Shown one piece after another: positions 7,003 to 13,152 of a stretch of DNA of 13,879 nucleotides. The first letter of the stretch is position 1; every line of letters starts with the position of its first letter. The notes below the pieces were generated by a model. The model saw only the letters and a program-made list of their open reading frames with translations, was not told where the DNA came from and did no database searches. Origin of the DNA: JABDBK01 sp964453575 (GTDB taxonomy: Bacteria > Pseudomonadota > Gammaproteobacteria > DSM-16500); contig CAYVRW010000061.1 of NCBI GenBank assembly GCA_964453575.1, forward strand, positions 1-13,879, in the 5' to 3' direction. Made by a program: the position numbers and the translations under genes.

Positions 7003-7359
7003 TTATTTGGATGAAGCCTGCCGTTTATACTTTTTCGCAACAAGTTTTATATCAACAGTATATCCCAATGCATGGGCATATCGAAGCAGGGTATTAATAG
7101 AAGGTGAATGACGTGCATCCATACCTGATGATTCAAGTCGTGAAATGGCGGTGCGAGAAGTATGCATGCGTGCTGCTAAATCATCTTGGCTTAAATCAGA
7201 TTTCTCTCTAGCTTCGCGTAACATCATGGAAAGTTCAATTTCTTTTTTGGTGCGTTCATATGCAGCAAGTGCTTCAGGACTAGAAGTGACTTTCTTTTTT
7301 AAAGAATCATGCCATTGTTTGCTATGGCTTTTTGCATACTCAAGGGATGTTTTAGTCAT
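7003..7359 (-). CDS. HigA-like XRE antitoxin
   Basis: A 118-residue protein with a C-terminal helix-turn-helix at about residues 56-76 (DLSQDDLAARMHTSRTAISRLES). The segment SINTLLRYAHALGYTVDIKL that follows is typical of HigA-type antitoxins paired with Gp49-like toxins. I chose ATG 7357-7359: it overlaps the toxin stop by 8 bp (ATGACTAA) and has GAGGTG about 8-9 nt upstream. The longer frame would need a TTG start inside that spacer. It should neutralise the upstream-encoded toxin and repress the operon through the GTATCAAATTTGATAC palindrome. An inverted repeat with the same half-sites (ATCAAAT at 6980-6986, ATTTGAT at 6993-6999) lies just past its stop. Confidence 0.88.
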   Translation of the reverse strand: MTKTSLEYAKSHSKQWHDSLKKKVTSSPEALAAYERTKKEIELSMMLREAREKSDLSQDDLAARMHTSRTAISRLESSGMDARHSPSINTLLRYAHALGYTVDIKLVAKKYKRQASSK

Positions 7360-7684
7360 TGTCAAGCACCTCTTTCAATCGTTTTCGTGCAATTTTCAGT
7401 TCTTTTTTTGGTGTTTCTTGGGTTTTTTTAATAAAAGAATGAAGCACCCATATTTCTTGCTGTTTAATAGTGCAATAAAATATTCTTGCAATACCTTCTT
7501 TTCCAGAAGCTCTTATTTCAAACAGCTTCTCACCCATGGCTTTAGTATGCGGCATGCCAATATTAGGACCTTTGATTTCCATCATGTCAGCAATAGAGAT
7601 GTAAGAGCCTAAAATACCGTCTGGCAAGGCATAAACTTGTTCATAAACACGCTTATTATAATAATAAAACTTCCATTTCCTCAT
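7352..7684 (-). CDS. HigB-like (phage Gp49-like) toxin, RelE/ParE fold
   Basis: A 110-residue toxin of the phage-derived Gp49-like/HigB family. Diagnostic segments are GMPHTKAMGEKLFEIRASG, then IARIFYCT, then VLHSFIKKTQETPKKELKIA with RKR. This is the usual order of the RelE/ParE fold, with the basic C-terminal helix. The family generally cleaves mRNA at the ribosome; activity here is inferred. Toxin precedes antitoxin, the HigBA order, and the genes overlap by 8 bp, so translation is coupled. The ribosome binding site before ATG 7684 is poor (ACAAGA). The best promoter (TTGCAT, 17 bp, TACACT at 7691-7696) would start almost at the ATG, so the transcript may be nearly leaderless. Length is normal and no disruption is visible. 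Confidence 0.88.
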   Translation of the reverse strand: MRKWKFYYYNKRVYEQVYALPDGILGSYISIADMMEIKGPNIGMPHTKAMGEKLFEIRASGKEGIARIFYCTIKQQEIWVLHSFIKKTQETPKKELKIARKRLKEVLDND

Positions 7685-7693
7685 TCTTGTAGT

Positions 7694-7709
7694 GTATCAA
7701 ATTTGATAC
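7694..7709. promoter_or_regulatory. Operator palindrome of the higBA operon
   Basis: GTATCAAATTTGATAC is a perfect 16-bp palindrome. It lies between the candidate -35 (TTGCAT) and the -10 (TACACT, 7691-7696), 10 bp upstream of the toxin ATG. This is the expected place for HigA autorepression. Confidence 0.7.
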
Positions 7710-7845
7710 GTAAATGCAATAGGTAAATAGGTAATACAGTGACTCCGGCTAAAGAAGGTTAGCTATTCATTTTTAGCGACTTGTTGACCATCCATTGCTT
7801 TAGATATAATGAGCTTTTATCAAAATTCACTAGAGGATAAAGACT

Positions 7846-7873
7846 GCCACTATAATGCGAAGCATTTAGTGGC
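7846..7873. repeat. Inverted repeat (hairpin) between higBA and ank4
   Basis: GCCACTATAATGC and GCATTTAGTGGC form arms of about 12 bp with one bulged base around a GAA loop. It is not followed by a T-run on either strand, so it is not an obvious terminator. It could be a relic of a small palindromic element or a recombination site. Confidence 0.5.
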
Positions 7874-7878
7874 GTAGC

Positions 7879-7907
7879 TTTTGCATGGAGTTCACTCTCA
7901 TGCAAAA
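7879..7907. terminator. Hairpin at the 3' end of ank4
   Basis: TTTTGCATG (7879-7887) and CATGCAAAA (7899-7907) are perfect 9-bp arms with an 11-nt loop, beginning two bases past the ank4 stop. Termination of ank4 is plausible from position. However, the T-rich run (TTTATTT) lies on the plus-strand side, so the ank4 direction lacks a strong T-tract. Confidence 0.4.
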
Positions 7908-7908
7908 T

Positions 7909-8520
7909 TTATTTACGCCGACGGCGACATTTTTGATTTCCTAACTTTTGCGGTTCTTTATTGAGTTGTGGACAACCATCATAATCTACAATGATAGGAT
8001 GCAAGTCTCTTGGAAGAAAAAATCCCACTGAGTAACAAATTCCGGCTCGTCTTTGTTCTATGTGCTCCTTGAACACCTTGAATATTGATTCTTCTGAACT
8101 TATCATCACGTCGACAGATGGCAAAGTAGCTCCATGAGACAATAACAATCGCACAACATCTGTGTGACCATTCTTTGCAGCTAATATCAAAGCGGTGGCA
8201 TTATCGAAATCCCTTGATGTATCAACTTGCGCTCCCCATTTTAATAGAGTCCTAACCACATTTAATAAACCACACCTTGCAGCCTCCATTAAAAGAGTAT
8301 CTTCATTGTCACAGCCGCTATATTTAGCTTCCATATCCATATTAATTTGTTTCTGGTAAAGATCACGCATTTTTTTTAATGCTTGTTTTTCGTCTACCAT
8401 ACGAACAGCACACATAAAAATTTGATCAAACATTTGTTGCCCAACTTCATCGTCGGCTCTAACCTTTGATCGGGTCATTGACCCAGCAGGGCCTTCAGGA
8501 TGTTCTTTTCTCTTTGGCAT
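7909..8520 (-). CDS. Short ankyrin-repeat protein, paralogue 4 (ank4)
   Basis: A 203-residue member of the ank1/ank3 family. The N-terminal tract is MPKRKEHPEGPAGSMTRSK, matching KRK and TRSR of ank1. The family domain is at residues 24-67 (DDEVGQQMFDQIF, KKMRDLYQKQ). Only two ankyrin repeats follow (about 72-103 and 104-134), the second running straight into LLSHGATLPS, which in ank3 belongs to the last repeat. About three internal repeats are therefore missing. The C-terminal motif FFLPRDLHPIIVDY is present. The protein then continues past the usual end with KCRRRRK because of a 21-nt insertion before the ancestral stop. I use ATG 8520: AGAGGA lies 8 nt upstream, and the longer frame's TTG (8580) is the promoter -35 itself. 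Confidence 0.82.
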   Translation of the reverse strand: MPKRKEHPEGPAGSMTRSKVRADDEVGQQMFDQIFMCAVRMVDEKQALKKMRDLYQKQINMDMEAKYSGCDNEDTLLMEAARCGLLNVVRTLLKWGAQVDTSRDFDNATALILAAKNGHTDVVRLLLSHGATLPSVDVMISSEESIFKVFKEHIEQRRAGICYSVGFFLPRDLHPIIVDYDGCPQLNKEPQKLGNQKCRRRRK

Positions 8521-8549
8521 AACACTTTCCTCTATTCTCAAAAAGACGG

Positions 8550-8580
8550 ATAATAGCACAGTTTCTATACTATGTGTCAA
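8550..8580 (-). promoter_or_regulatory. Promoter of ank4
   Basis: On the minus strand a perfect TTGACA (8575-8580) is followed after 19 bp by TATTAT (8550-8555), itself preceded by TGC (extended -10). Predicted transcription begins near 8543, with a short leader carrying AGAGGA. It is the best-formed of the three related ank promoters. Confidence 0.65.
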
Positions 8581-8597
8581 TATTTAATCAATTTGAG

Positions 8598-8620
8598 CGG
8601 AATATTGTTGTGAATAGATC
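8598..8620 (-). promoter_or_regulatory. Conserved block upstream of ank4 promoter
   Basis: Counterpart of 5433-5455 (plus strand CGGAATATTGTTG then TGAATAGATC). Together with the promoter and leader, about 100 bp upstream of ank3 and ank4 can be aligned. Confidence 0.4.
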
Positions 8621-8640
8621 GGTTTTACTCAAGTTTGATC

Positions 8641-8673
8641 CATGAAAATATTTCATGATTTTTCTTTTTTTTT
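8641..8673 (+). terminator. Terminator-like hairpin with T-run, no plus-strand gene before it
   Basis: CATGAAA and TTTCATG (8641-8647 and 8651-8657, 3-nt loop) are followed on the plus strand by a run of mainly T to 8673. The stem is AT-rich and weak, and no plus-strand gene precedes it, so its role is doubtful. Confidence 0.3.
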
Positions 8674-8695
8674 CAAATAGTTACATCTTAACAAA

Positions 8696-8736
8696 TAGAC
8701 GGGCCACTTATAATAACATTATAAATGGCCCGTCTA
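8696..8736 (-). terminator. Long hairpin downstream of sua5, probable terminator
   Basis: Arms of 17 bp with one mismatch (TAGACGGGCCACTTATA at 8696-8712 against 8720-8736) enclose a 7-nt loop. It lies about 46 bp past the sua5 stop on that gene's strand, and the following minus-strand sequence, ATTTGTT, is moderately T-rich. It may also insulate ank4 from sua5 transcription. A small palindromic repeat is the alternative. Confidence 0.55.
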
Positions 8737-8743
8737 AAATTGA

Positions 8744-8766
8744 TGGGCACGTCCGCGCTCTTTTGC
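8744..8766 (-). repeat. Degraded copy of a short interspersed repeat
   Basis: TGGGCACGTC then CGCGCTC then TTTTGC resembles, in inverse orientation, the repeat at the right end of the window (core GCAAAGGAGCGCTGCGACGTG), allowing a short gap and one substitution. Confidence 0.35.
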
Positions 8767-8782
8767 GCGCGTATATCACTGC

Positions 8783-9730
8783 TTAATTAGCATTCCTTCC
8801 CGCCGCCCTATTTACCCTATCCCTCACAGCATCCCACTCCGCACTCTCAGGAAGCGTTTCAATATAAATCTGTTTAAAGCCTTTTTTATCAAGTTCACGT
8901 AACGTTTTATAAAGATCATGAGCGTATTTTTTAGGGTCATTAGGCATAGGAATCACATGGAGATTTGCATTTTTTATATCAATTGATGCTCTTATTAATA
9001 CCGCACATGAAAAATCAATATTTTCTAACTGCGAAAAATCTTTAATAAGTTTCGTGGGCGTACTAGGTGCATAATGCAACTCTAATGAACCGGAGACACG
9101 TGGTGTATTTTCTTGTTTTGCTGACAATGGGCAATGCAAAACAGCTTCAATTTCTGCGGCTGAAATCATGCCTGGGCGTAATATCACGGGCTCACTGCGG
9201 CTGACATCAATAATGGTTGATTCAACACCAATATCACATTGACCGCCTTCTAAAACCATGTCTACTGCATCACCCAATTCTTCTCGCACAGCTTCAGCCG
9301 TCGTAGGACTAATATGACCGAAACGATTGGCAGAAGGGGCCGCAACGCCGCTGCCAAAGGATTTTAATAAGGCTAATGCCACCGGATGATTTGGAATACG
9401 TATGCCTATCGTTGCCTGTTTACCTGTGATTAAATCTAAAACGCCTTCTGCTTTAGGTAAGATAAGCGTCATAGGCCCAGGCCAGAATGCACTAGCCAAT
9501 TGCATAGCCATGGGCGAAATATCGTTTGCCCATTCTAATAATTGGGTAATATCTGCAATATGCACAATCAAAGGATGATCGATAGGCCTTTGTTTTGCTC
9601 GAAAAATTTTACGTAAAGCATCAGGATTTTTGGCATCGGCTGCTAAACCATAGACTGTTTCAGTGGGCATGCCGACAAGGCCGCCGCGTTTTAAAATCAT
9701 AACCGCTTGATTTATTTCCTGGTTTAACAT
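8783..9730 (-). CDS. sua5: L-threonylcarbamoyladenylate synthase, Sua5 type
   Basis: A 315-residue cytoplasmic enzyme that makes threonylcarbamoyl-AMP from threonine, bicarbonate and ATP, the first step of t6A formation at position 37 of ANN-decoding tRNAs. The YrdC/Sua5 catalytic domain covers about residues 1-195. It shows PTETVYGLAADA (22-33), KQRP (46-49), PSANRFGHISPTTA (132-145) and GVESTIID (168-175), so the K-R-S-N binding set is intact. A C-terminal Sua5 domain of about 110 residues begins at HYAPSTPTKL, which separates it from the short TsaC form. I chose ATG 9730, which opens MLNQEINQAV; the frame can extend to GTG 9793, but that stretch resembles no family member and overlaps the relic of the scpA start. 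It is divergent from ank5. It probably once faced scpA directly. Confidence 0.92.
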   Translation of the reverse strand: MLNQEINQAVMILKRGGLVGMPTETVYGLAADAKNPDALRKIFRAKQRPIDHPLIVHIADITQLLEWANDISPMAMQLASAFWPGPMTLILPKAEGVLDLITGKQATIGIRIPNHPVALALLKSFGSGVAAPSANRFGHISPTTAEAVREELGDAVDMVLEGGQCDIGVESTIIDVSRSEPVILRPGMISAAEIEAVLHCPLSAKQENTPRVSGSLELHYAPSTPTKLIKDFSQLENIDFSCAVLIRASIDIKNANLHVIPMPNDPKKYAHDLYKTLRELDKKGFKQIYIETLPESAEWDAVRDRVNRAAGRNAN

Positions 9731-9763
9731 GTAATACCCATTTTTGCATGACGATAAGCTGCA

Positions 9764-9802
9764 GAACATGCCATAGCTATCGTTTTTGTGCAAGGATTAG
9801 CT
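9764..9802 (+). repeat. Partial duplicate of the scpA 5' coding end
   Basis: This 39-bp stretch matches 10993-11031 inside scpA at 31 of 39 positions, and the last 17 to 18 bases (TTGTGCAAGGATTAGCTT, 9786-9803) are identical. Read in the scpA frame it gives EHAIAIVFVQGLA against ENATPIAIVQGLA of ScpA. An ATGAC at 9748 mirrors the scpA start ATGAC at 10966. It looks like the decayed original start of scpA, left behind when the ank5 segment entered. Confidence 0.6.
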
Positions 9803-9839
9803 TATTTCAATCAAAATTTTATATTGGAGAGAATGATCT

Positions 9840-10775
9840 ATGTTCGAAAGAAAACTTACAGCGCTTGAAGAAGCTGCAAAAAAAGGCGATCTCGAGGAAG
9901 TACGCAAGTTTGAAGAAAAAAACCAAGCAATGCTTGAGAAAATAGCCAGAATAAACAAGTTTTTAGAAAAGGATCAAATTAGCCCAGAAACAAAAGGCTT
10001 ATCCGATCATGAACTCATATCATTATGGAAGATGCAAGAAGAACAAACAAGCGCGCTTATATTAGCTGCCGAGGGTGGTCATATAGAAGTGGTAGACGAG
10101 TTATTGAAATATGATGCAGTAGAGAAAAGACAGGATTTCGATCGTATCTGGCACATGTGCATGGATCCTAGTGATTATCGTGAAAAATTGCCAAGTATCC
10201 ATACAGCATTAAGAAAAGCTATTGAGAAAAATCATCTAGAGATTGTGCGGAAATTATTGACTAAGGGTGCAACACCGGATCATCAAAGTGTACCCGATCT
10301 CAGCACGCCGCTTATACAAGCTGCGCATTGTGGTCTTATAAATATGGTGCGCGAGTTATTATCTTATAAAAAAGTAGTTGAAACGATTAACGAAAAAGAT
10401 CGCGAAGGAAGAACCGCACTGATGCGAGCCGTTACGGAAAATTGGTATGAAGAAGGATCTGATTGGGATTCTTTCGCAGTCGTAAAAGAGTTATTAAAAC
10501 GAGGTGCAGCCATTCATGAAAAAGATAACTCTTGTCAAACAGCTCTGCAACTGGCTGAGAAGGCGTATAAAGGAAAATGGGGAATGAAATTAGGGATTGA
10601 CCAAACAATACTTATATTAAAAAACGCAGCCGCAGCTGAGAAAGCCTTTGAAGCCGAAGCTGAGAAAGCCTTTTTTGACAAATACAAATCAAAAGCAGTT
10701 TCCTCACCAGAAAATGCTAAACCAGAATTTAAGCCTGAGGAAACACGGCAGGTAACAAGGGGTAATGGTTTATAG
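9840..10775 (+). CDS. Ankyrin-repeat protein 5 (ank5), unlike the ank1-4 family
   Basis: A 311-residue protein with a strong ribosome binding site (GGAGAG, 8 nt before ATG). The N-terminus has a first ankyrin helix pair (LTALEEAAKKGDLEEVRKF) interrupted by a charged, probably coiled segment (residues 27-66). Repeats follow at about 70-100 (SALILAAEGGHIEVVDELLK), 120-148 (HTALRKAIEKNHLEIVRKLL), 155-185, 189-228 (RTALMRAVTE, VVKELLKRGA) and 232-263. The C-terminal tail is alanine- and lysine-rich, with a short internal duplication (AEKAFEAEAEKAF) and a disordered charged end. It lacks the N-terminal domain, the KRK tract and the IIEDY motif of ank1-4. It sits between sua5 and scpA with no partner gene. 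A host-interaction role is inferred from type only. Confidence 0.85.
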   Translation: MFERKLTALEEAAKKGDLEEVRKFEEKNQAMLEKIARINKFLEKDQISPETKGLSDHELISLWKMQEEQTSALILAAEGGHIEVVDELLKYDAVEKRQDFDRIWHMCMDPSDYREKLPSIHTALRKAIEKNHLEIVRKLLTKGATPDHQSVPDLSTPLIQAAHCGLINMVRELLSYKKVVETINEKDREGRTALMRAVTENWYEEGSDWDSFAVVKELLKRGAAIHEKDNSCQTALQLAEKAYKGKWGMKLGIDQTILILKNAAAAEKAFEAEAEKAFFDKYKSKAVSSPENAKPEFKPEETRQVTRGNGL

Positions 10776-10810
10776 GTGAGCGCCTTTCTTAGCAGACATG
10801 CATAGATCGG

Positions 10811-10926
10811 CAGCACCCTCATCCGCCCTCCGGGCACCCCCGCAACAAGTGCGGGGCAAGCTTTCTCCCTCCGCAAAACTTGTCCCGCTATGCTTTTAAG
10901 CGGGAAGCGCGGTGGGAGAAGGGAAA
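10811..10926. repeat. GC-rich nested palindromic intergenic repeat
   Basis: The sequence is much richer in GC than its surroundings. It contains three stem-loops: CCCCGCA/TGCGGGG (10838-10856), CCCGCT/AGCGGG (10884-10904), and outer arms of 12 bp with one mismatch (TTCTCCCTCCGC at 10863-10874 and GCGGTGGGAGAA at 10909-10920) enclosing the second. The left part (CCCTCATCCGCCC, then CGGGCAC) resembles short interspersed repeats common between proteobacterial genes. It may also act as the ank5 terminator. Confidence 0.6.
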
Positions 10927-10965
10927 GGGTACCTATTTGTAACATTTTCCGGTAAAATACGCTTC

Positions 10966-11787
10966 ATGACTGAAACTCAAGCACAACCCGCCGAAAATGC
11001 CACCCCTATTGCCATTGTGCAAGGATTAGCTTTTACGGCATTACCCAAAGATCTCTATATCCCACCGGATGCCATGGAAGTTTTCCTGGAAGCCTTCGAA
11101 GGGCCGCTTGATCTTTTGCTTTATCTCATCAAAAAACAAAACCTAGACATACTGAACATCCCCATTGCCGAAGTGACCCGGCAATATATGGAATATGTCG
11201 ATCTTATGAAGTCTGTTTCATTAGAATTAGCAGCCGAATACCTGGTCATGGCAGCACTTTTAGCCGAAATTAAATCGCGTATGTTATTGCCGCGACCTGA
11301 AAATACCGAAGGGGTTGAAGAAGACCCGCGTGCCGAGCTCATACGACGTTTGCAAGAATACGAACGCTTTAAAGCTGCTGCAGAAAAACTCGATACCCTG
11401 CCCCGTCACGGCCGTGATACCTTTGTGGCAGGCGCATCCACTCATGACATGACTTTTGAAAAGCCGCTGCCGGAAGTAGCATTAAAAGAATTATTATTAG
11501 CTTTTGCCGATGCCTTACGCCGCGCTGAACTGAATACTAGCCATCAAATTCAAATGGAACCGCTATCGGTACACGAACGCATGACCATCATTTTATCGGC
11601 CCTGCAAGATAAAGAATTCGTCACCTTTACCGATTTATTCACTTTAAACGAAGGTCGTATGGGCGTAGTCGTGGCCTTTTTAGCGATGTTAGAATTATTG
11701 AAAGACCATGTCATCGAATTTATTCAAACTGCACCTTTTGGACCTATTCATATTAAAGCCATGCTAGCAGAGAGCAACCATGAATAA
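10966..11787 (+). CDS. scpA: Segregation and condensation protein A (kleisin)
   Basis: A 273-residue ScpA, the kleisin subunit that bridges SMC heads and binds ScpB dimers in chromosome condensation and segregation. The conserved N-terminal core is YIPPDAMEVFLEAFEGPLDL, then LLYLIKKQNLDILNIPIAEV (about residues 35-75), followed by LAAEYLVMAALLAEIKSRML. The C-terminal winged-helix region is in FTDLFTLNEGRMGVVVAFLAMLELLK. The frame is open from 10912, but that extension lies in the GC-rich repeat. ATG 10966 gives the start ahead of the AIVQGLAFTALPKDLYIPP region, although its ribosome binding site is weak. The upstream context was rearranged by the ank5 segment, so its present promoter is uncertain; TAAAAT at about 10953-10958 is a possible -10. 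It overlaps scpB by 8 bp. Confidence 0.93.
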   Translation: MTETQAQPAENATPIAIVQGLAFTALPKDLYIPPDAMEVFLEAFEGPLDLLLYLIKKQNLDILNIPIAEVTRQYMEYVDLMKSVSLELAAEYLVMAALLAEIKSRMLLPRPENTEGVEEDPRAELIRRLQEYERFKAAAEKLDTLPRHGRDTFVAGASTHDMTFEKPLPEVALKELLLAFADALRRAELNTSHQIQMEPLSVHERMTIILSALQDKEFVTFTDLFTLNEGRMGVVVAFLAMLELLKDHVIEFIQTAPFGPIHIKAMLAESNHE

Positions 11788-12421
11788 TTTAACTCCTGAA
11801 CTCTTTCAACAAATCTTGGAAGCAGCCTTGATGGTCGCAGGCAGACCATTGACCACACAGATGATGCAAAAATTATTTGATGAATCCGAACAACCGGAAA
11901 CCGGTTTTATCAAATCGGTATTAGCAACTATTGCTGCTAAATACGAAAACAGCGGGATTGAATTACGCGAAGTGGCAAGCGGTTATCAATTCCAAGCAAA
12001 AACAGAATTAAGCCCATGGTTAAGCAGGCTTTGGGAAGAACGTGCGCCTCGTTATTCACGTGCATTTTTAGAAACCTTGGCATTAATTGCCTATCGACAA
12101 CCCATTACTCGTGCTGAAATTGAAGAAATTCGCGGGGTTACAGCAAGTTCCAATATTATTAAAACACTTATGGAACGCGAATGGATTAAAATCATGGGGT
12201 ATCGTGATGTGCCTGGAAAACCTGCCCTGTATGGTACGACCAAAACTTTCTTAGATTATTTTAATTTGAAAAGTTTAACTGAATTACCTACACTTACTGA
12301 ATTAAAAGATTTGGACAGCTTTGATGAAAAATTACAAGTCCAACTGGAATTAGCAGAGCCCGAAGAAGAACCCTCCGAACAAGAAACTAATATAGAAGAA
12401 ACGACAATAGAAAATGAGTGA
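11780..12421 (+). CDS. scpB: Segregation and condensation protein B
   Basis: A 213-residue ScpB, which dimerises and contacts ScpA in the SMC-ScpAB complex. It has the two-winged-helix layout. The first unit is LFQQILEAALMVAGRPLTTQ (residues 8-27). The second contains RYSRAFLETLALIAYRQPITRAEIEEIRGV and WIKIMGYRDVPGKPALYGTT, the most conserved ScpB stretch. The last 25 or so residues are a Glu-rich, probably disordered tail (EPEEEPSEQETN). The start ATG overlaps the scpA stop (ATGAATAA) and the stop overlaps the rluB start (ATGAGTGA), each by 8 bp. All three are therefore likely translated in a coupled way from one transcript. Confidence 0.94.
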   Translation: MNNLTPELFQQILEAALMVAGRPLTTQMMQKLFDESEQPETGFIKSVLATIAAKYENSGIELREVASGYQFQAKTELSPWLSRLWEERAPRYSRAFLETLALIAYRQPITRAEIEEIRGVTASSNIIKTLMEREWIKIMGYRDVPGKPALYGTTKTFLDYFNLKSLTELPTLTELKDLDSFDEKLQVQLELAEPEEEPSEQETNIEETTIENE

Positions 12422-13148
12422 AAAAATACAAAAAATCTTGGCGAATGCTGGACTTGCATCGCGCCGAGAAATTGAAAATTGGTTACGTGAAGAAAGGATT
12501 TCTGTAAACGGTCAAATAGCTAAACTCGGCGATCGCATGACGACTGATGACAAAGTTCGTGTCGATGGACGTGAGATCAAACTTATCAAAAGTGAATCAC
12601 AAAAAACCCGCGTATTACTTTATCATAAACCCGAAGGTGAAATTTGTTCGCGTAATGATCCTGAAAACCGCCCTACTATCTTTGACCATCTGCCGCTTTT
12701 ACGCAATGGCCGCTGGATTTCTGTCGGTCGTTTAGATTTTAATACCTCAGGCGTTTTATTGTTAACAAATGACGGCGAGCTTGCACATAAACTTATGCAC
12801 CCCTCTAAAGAAATTGAACGTGAATATGCCGTTCGGGTGCAAGGTCAAGTTTCAGAAAATATGCTGCAAACCTTAAGAAAAGGCGTACTCATCGATGGTG
12901 AACCCGCTCATTTTGACAGCATTACCGATGCTGGCGGTGAAGGCAGCAATCATTGGTATCACGTACTCGTCAAAGAAGGCCGCAATCGCATTGTGCGCAA
13001 ACTTTGGGAATCACAAGGCGTTAAAGTCAGCCGTTTAATTCGGATTCGTTTTGGGATTATTTTACTGCCGCGTGCATTGCGCCGTGGGAAATGGATGGAA
13101 CTTGAAAGAGATTTGATTACTTCATTAAAAGAATCCGTAAGAGACTAA
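12414..13148 (+). CDS. rluB: 23S rRNA pseudouridine synthase B
   Basis: A 244-residue RsuA/RluB-family pseudouridine synthase. An S4 RNA-binding domain fills residues 2-60 (EKIQKILANAGLASRREIEN, ISVNGQIAKLGDRM). The catalytic domain follows, with the signature GRLDFNTSGVLLLTNDG; Asp108 is the expected nucleophile. Later motifs YHVLVKEGRNRIVRKLWES and SRLIRIRFG are family-typical. RluB modifies U2605 of 23S rRNA in E. coli. The position after scpB is the standard gammaproteobacterial arrangement and supports RluB over RsuA/RluE/RluF. It lacks the long basic C-terminal extension of E. coli RluB, which is common outside enterics. Confidence 0.92.
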   Translation: MSEKIQKILANAGLASRREIENWLREERISVNGQIAKLGDRMTTDDKVRVDGREIKLIKSESQKTRVLLYHKPEGEICSRNDPENRPTIFDHLPLLRNGRWISVGRLDFNTSGVLLLTNDGELAHKLMHPSKEIEREYAVRVQGQVSENMLQTLRKGVLIDGEPAHFDSITDAGGEGSNHWYHVLVKEGRNRIVRKLWESQGVKVSRLIRIRFGIILLPRALRRGKWMELERDLITSLKESVRD

Positions 13149-13152
13149 GAAA

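Noticed and set aside
7145..7612. 155-codon plus-strand frame opposite higBA
   Set aside because: Antisense shadow of two well-supported genes; no recognisable domain.
7710..7845. Possible gene fragment on the minus strand (DKSSLYLKQWMVNKSLKMNS)
   Set aside because: A short frame that I cannot match to any family.
8521..8580. N-terminal extension of ank4 from TTG 8580
   Set aside because: The TTG is part of the TTGACA -35 element, and paralogues start at the MxKRK position.
9709..9724. ATTTATTTCCTGG shared by the sua5 5' end and the ank1/ank3 3' ends
   Set aside because: Thirteen AT-rich bases in unrelated coding contexts; likely coincidence.
9748..9945. 65-codon plus-strand frame upstream of ank5
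   Set aside because: It runs out of frame into ank5. Its first bases are better explained as the relic of the scpA start.
10535..10945. 136-codon minus-strand frame over the ank5 end and GC-rich repeat
   Set aside because: Shadow of ank5 plus a repeat; composition is low-complexity and alanine-rich.
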